Made by a program: the position numbers and the translations under genes. 12,668 bases of DNA, from NCBI GenBank assembly GCA_964417875.1, contig CAYQJU010000078.1, forward strand, positions 1 through 12,668. Direction: 5' to 3'. Below, piece by piece: positions 12,419 to 12,668 of this stretch (positions within the stretch are counted from its first letter, which is position 1; every line of letters starts with the position of its first letter). Under the pieces are notes generated by a model. That model had not been told where the DNA came from and did not search any database. It worked only from the letters and a program-made list of their open reading frames with translations. The stretch comes from ZC4RG30 sp964417875 (GTDB lineage Bacteria; Pseudomonadota; Gammaproteobacteria; Steroidobacterales; Steroidobacteraceae).

Positions 12419-12668
12419 ATGAGCCAGAACACCCAGGACTTCGCATCATGGCTCAAGAGCCGCCCGCTGCGTTGTCCATGGGTCGTGCTGTGCGTGCTGG
12501 TGCCATCCTTGCTGACGTTCTTCCTGGTCGAGCGAGACGTGCTCGATACCGGGAACCTGTTCTACTACTACGTCCCTGACCTGTTTGCCGCCCCCTGGCG
12601 GGCCATTCCGAATCTGGCCATCACGCCGCTGATCAACGTCGGCGTGGGGCAGATCGTGGTCCTTTGCC
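12419..12668 (+). CDS. membrane protein, 5' part only
   Basis: An open frame from ATG 12419 to the window edge, 83 codons and incomplete at its 3' end. The product begins MSQNTQDFASWLKSRP. Residues 20-38 are a membrane segment (PWVVLCVLVPSLLTFFLVE), followed by an aromatic loop (NLFYYYVPDLFAAPW) and the start of a second hydrophobic region (ITPLINVGVGQIVVL). GGGA lies about 6 bases upstream. No family is recognised from this part. A frame at 12388-12579 overlapping it is a shadow. It lies 89 bases after the 3D-domain lipoprotein on the same strand and may be transcribed with it. Confidence 0.6.
   Translation, partial: MSQNTQDFASWLKSRPLRCPWVVLCVLVPSLLTFFLVERDVLDTGNLFYYYVPDLFAAPWRAIPNLAITPLINVGVGQIVVLC

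Noticed and set aside
1..12668. CRISPR array or clustered short direct repeats
   Set aside because: No regularly spaced repeats were seen on reading the whole window, and no cas-like gene is present.

Overview
The window is GC-rich bacterial DNA. Its gene styles (Ala/Arg/Pro-rich proteins, long shadow frames, a CCA-encoded tRNA 3' end, Lysobacteraceae-type hypothetical membrane proteins) suggest a gammaproteobacterium near Xanthomonas, Lysobacter or Luteimonas. This placement is inference: there is no rRNA or housekeeping marker. The content is accessory in character, consisting of short unrelated one- or two-gene modules, several broken genes, a partial tRNA at the left edge and an insertion-sequence remnant near the right edge.

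Layout, left to right. Bases 32-54 hold only the 3' end of a tRNA-Asp, the usual scar of an island integrated in a tRNA gene. Next, on the minus strand, come a glycine-zipper membrane peptide (240-431), the 3' remnant of an unknown gene (470-742), and a 180-bp piece of a methyltransferase gene (744-923) that runs into the 3' end of a class II Fic AMPylase gene (894-2399). The Fic promoter region carries two inverted repeats. A minus-strand set of three uncharacterised membrane proteins follows (2606-4972). After it come a GFA-family zinc protein (5142-5549), the C-terminal stump of a MOSC-domain gene (5608-5811), a membrane-anchored protein with a His-rich tail (5821-6501) overlapping a VOC-family gene (6470-6889), a class D beta-lactamase with an altered second motif (7116-7964) and a Pro-rich membrane-anchored protein (8302-9078).

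The right part is mostly plus strand. It has a macro-domain ADP-ribose hydrolase (9402-9920), a SAM-dependent methyltransferase (9952-10707) whose first 160 or so bases are the second copy of the 180-bp repeat, and the signal-peptide end of a truncated exported protein (10726-10914). Then come a divergent HxlR regulator / VOC pair (10806-11641), a decayed IS21-type transposase fragment, a small 3D-domain lipoprotein (11952-12329) and the start of a membrane protein that leaves the window.

How the genes work together: most modules look independent, and many (beta-lactamase, two VOC proteins, GFA protein, MOSC stump, macro domain, Fic) belong to families tied to detoxification, drug resistance or nucleotide-based protein modification. 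The clearest regulatory unit is HxlR with its divergent VOC target. The clearest structural story is mosaic rearrangement: an inverted 180-bp duplication with sharp edges whose left copy supplies the last codons of the Fic gene. I see no complete, clearly new multi-gene system. The best candidates for undescribed biology are the three-gene membrane set and the Fic locus.
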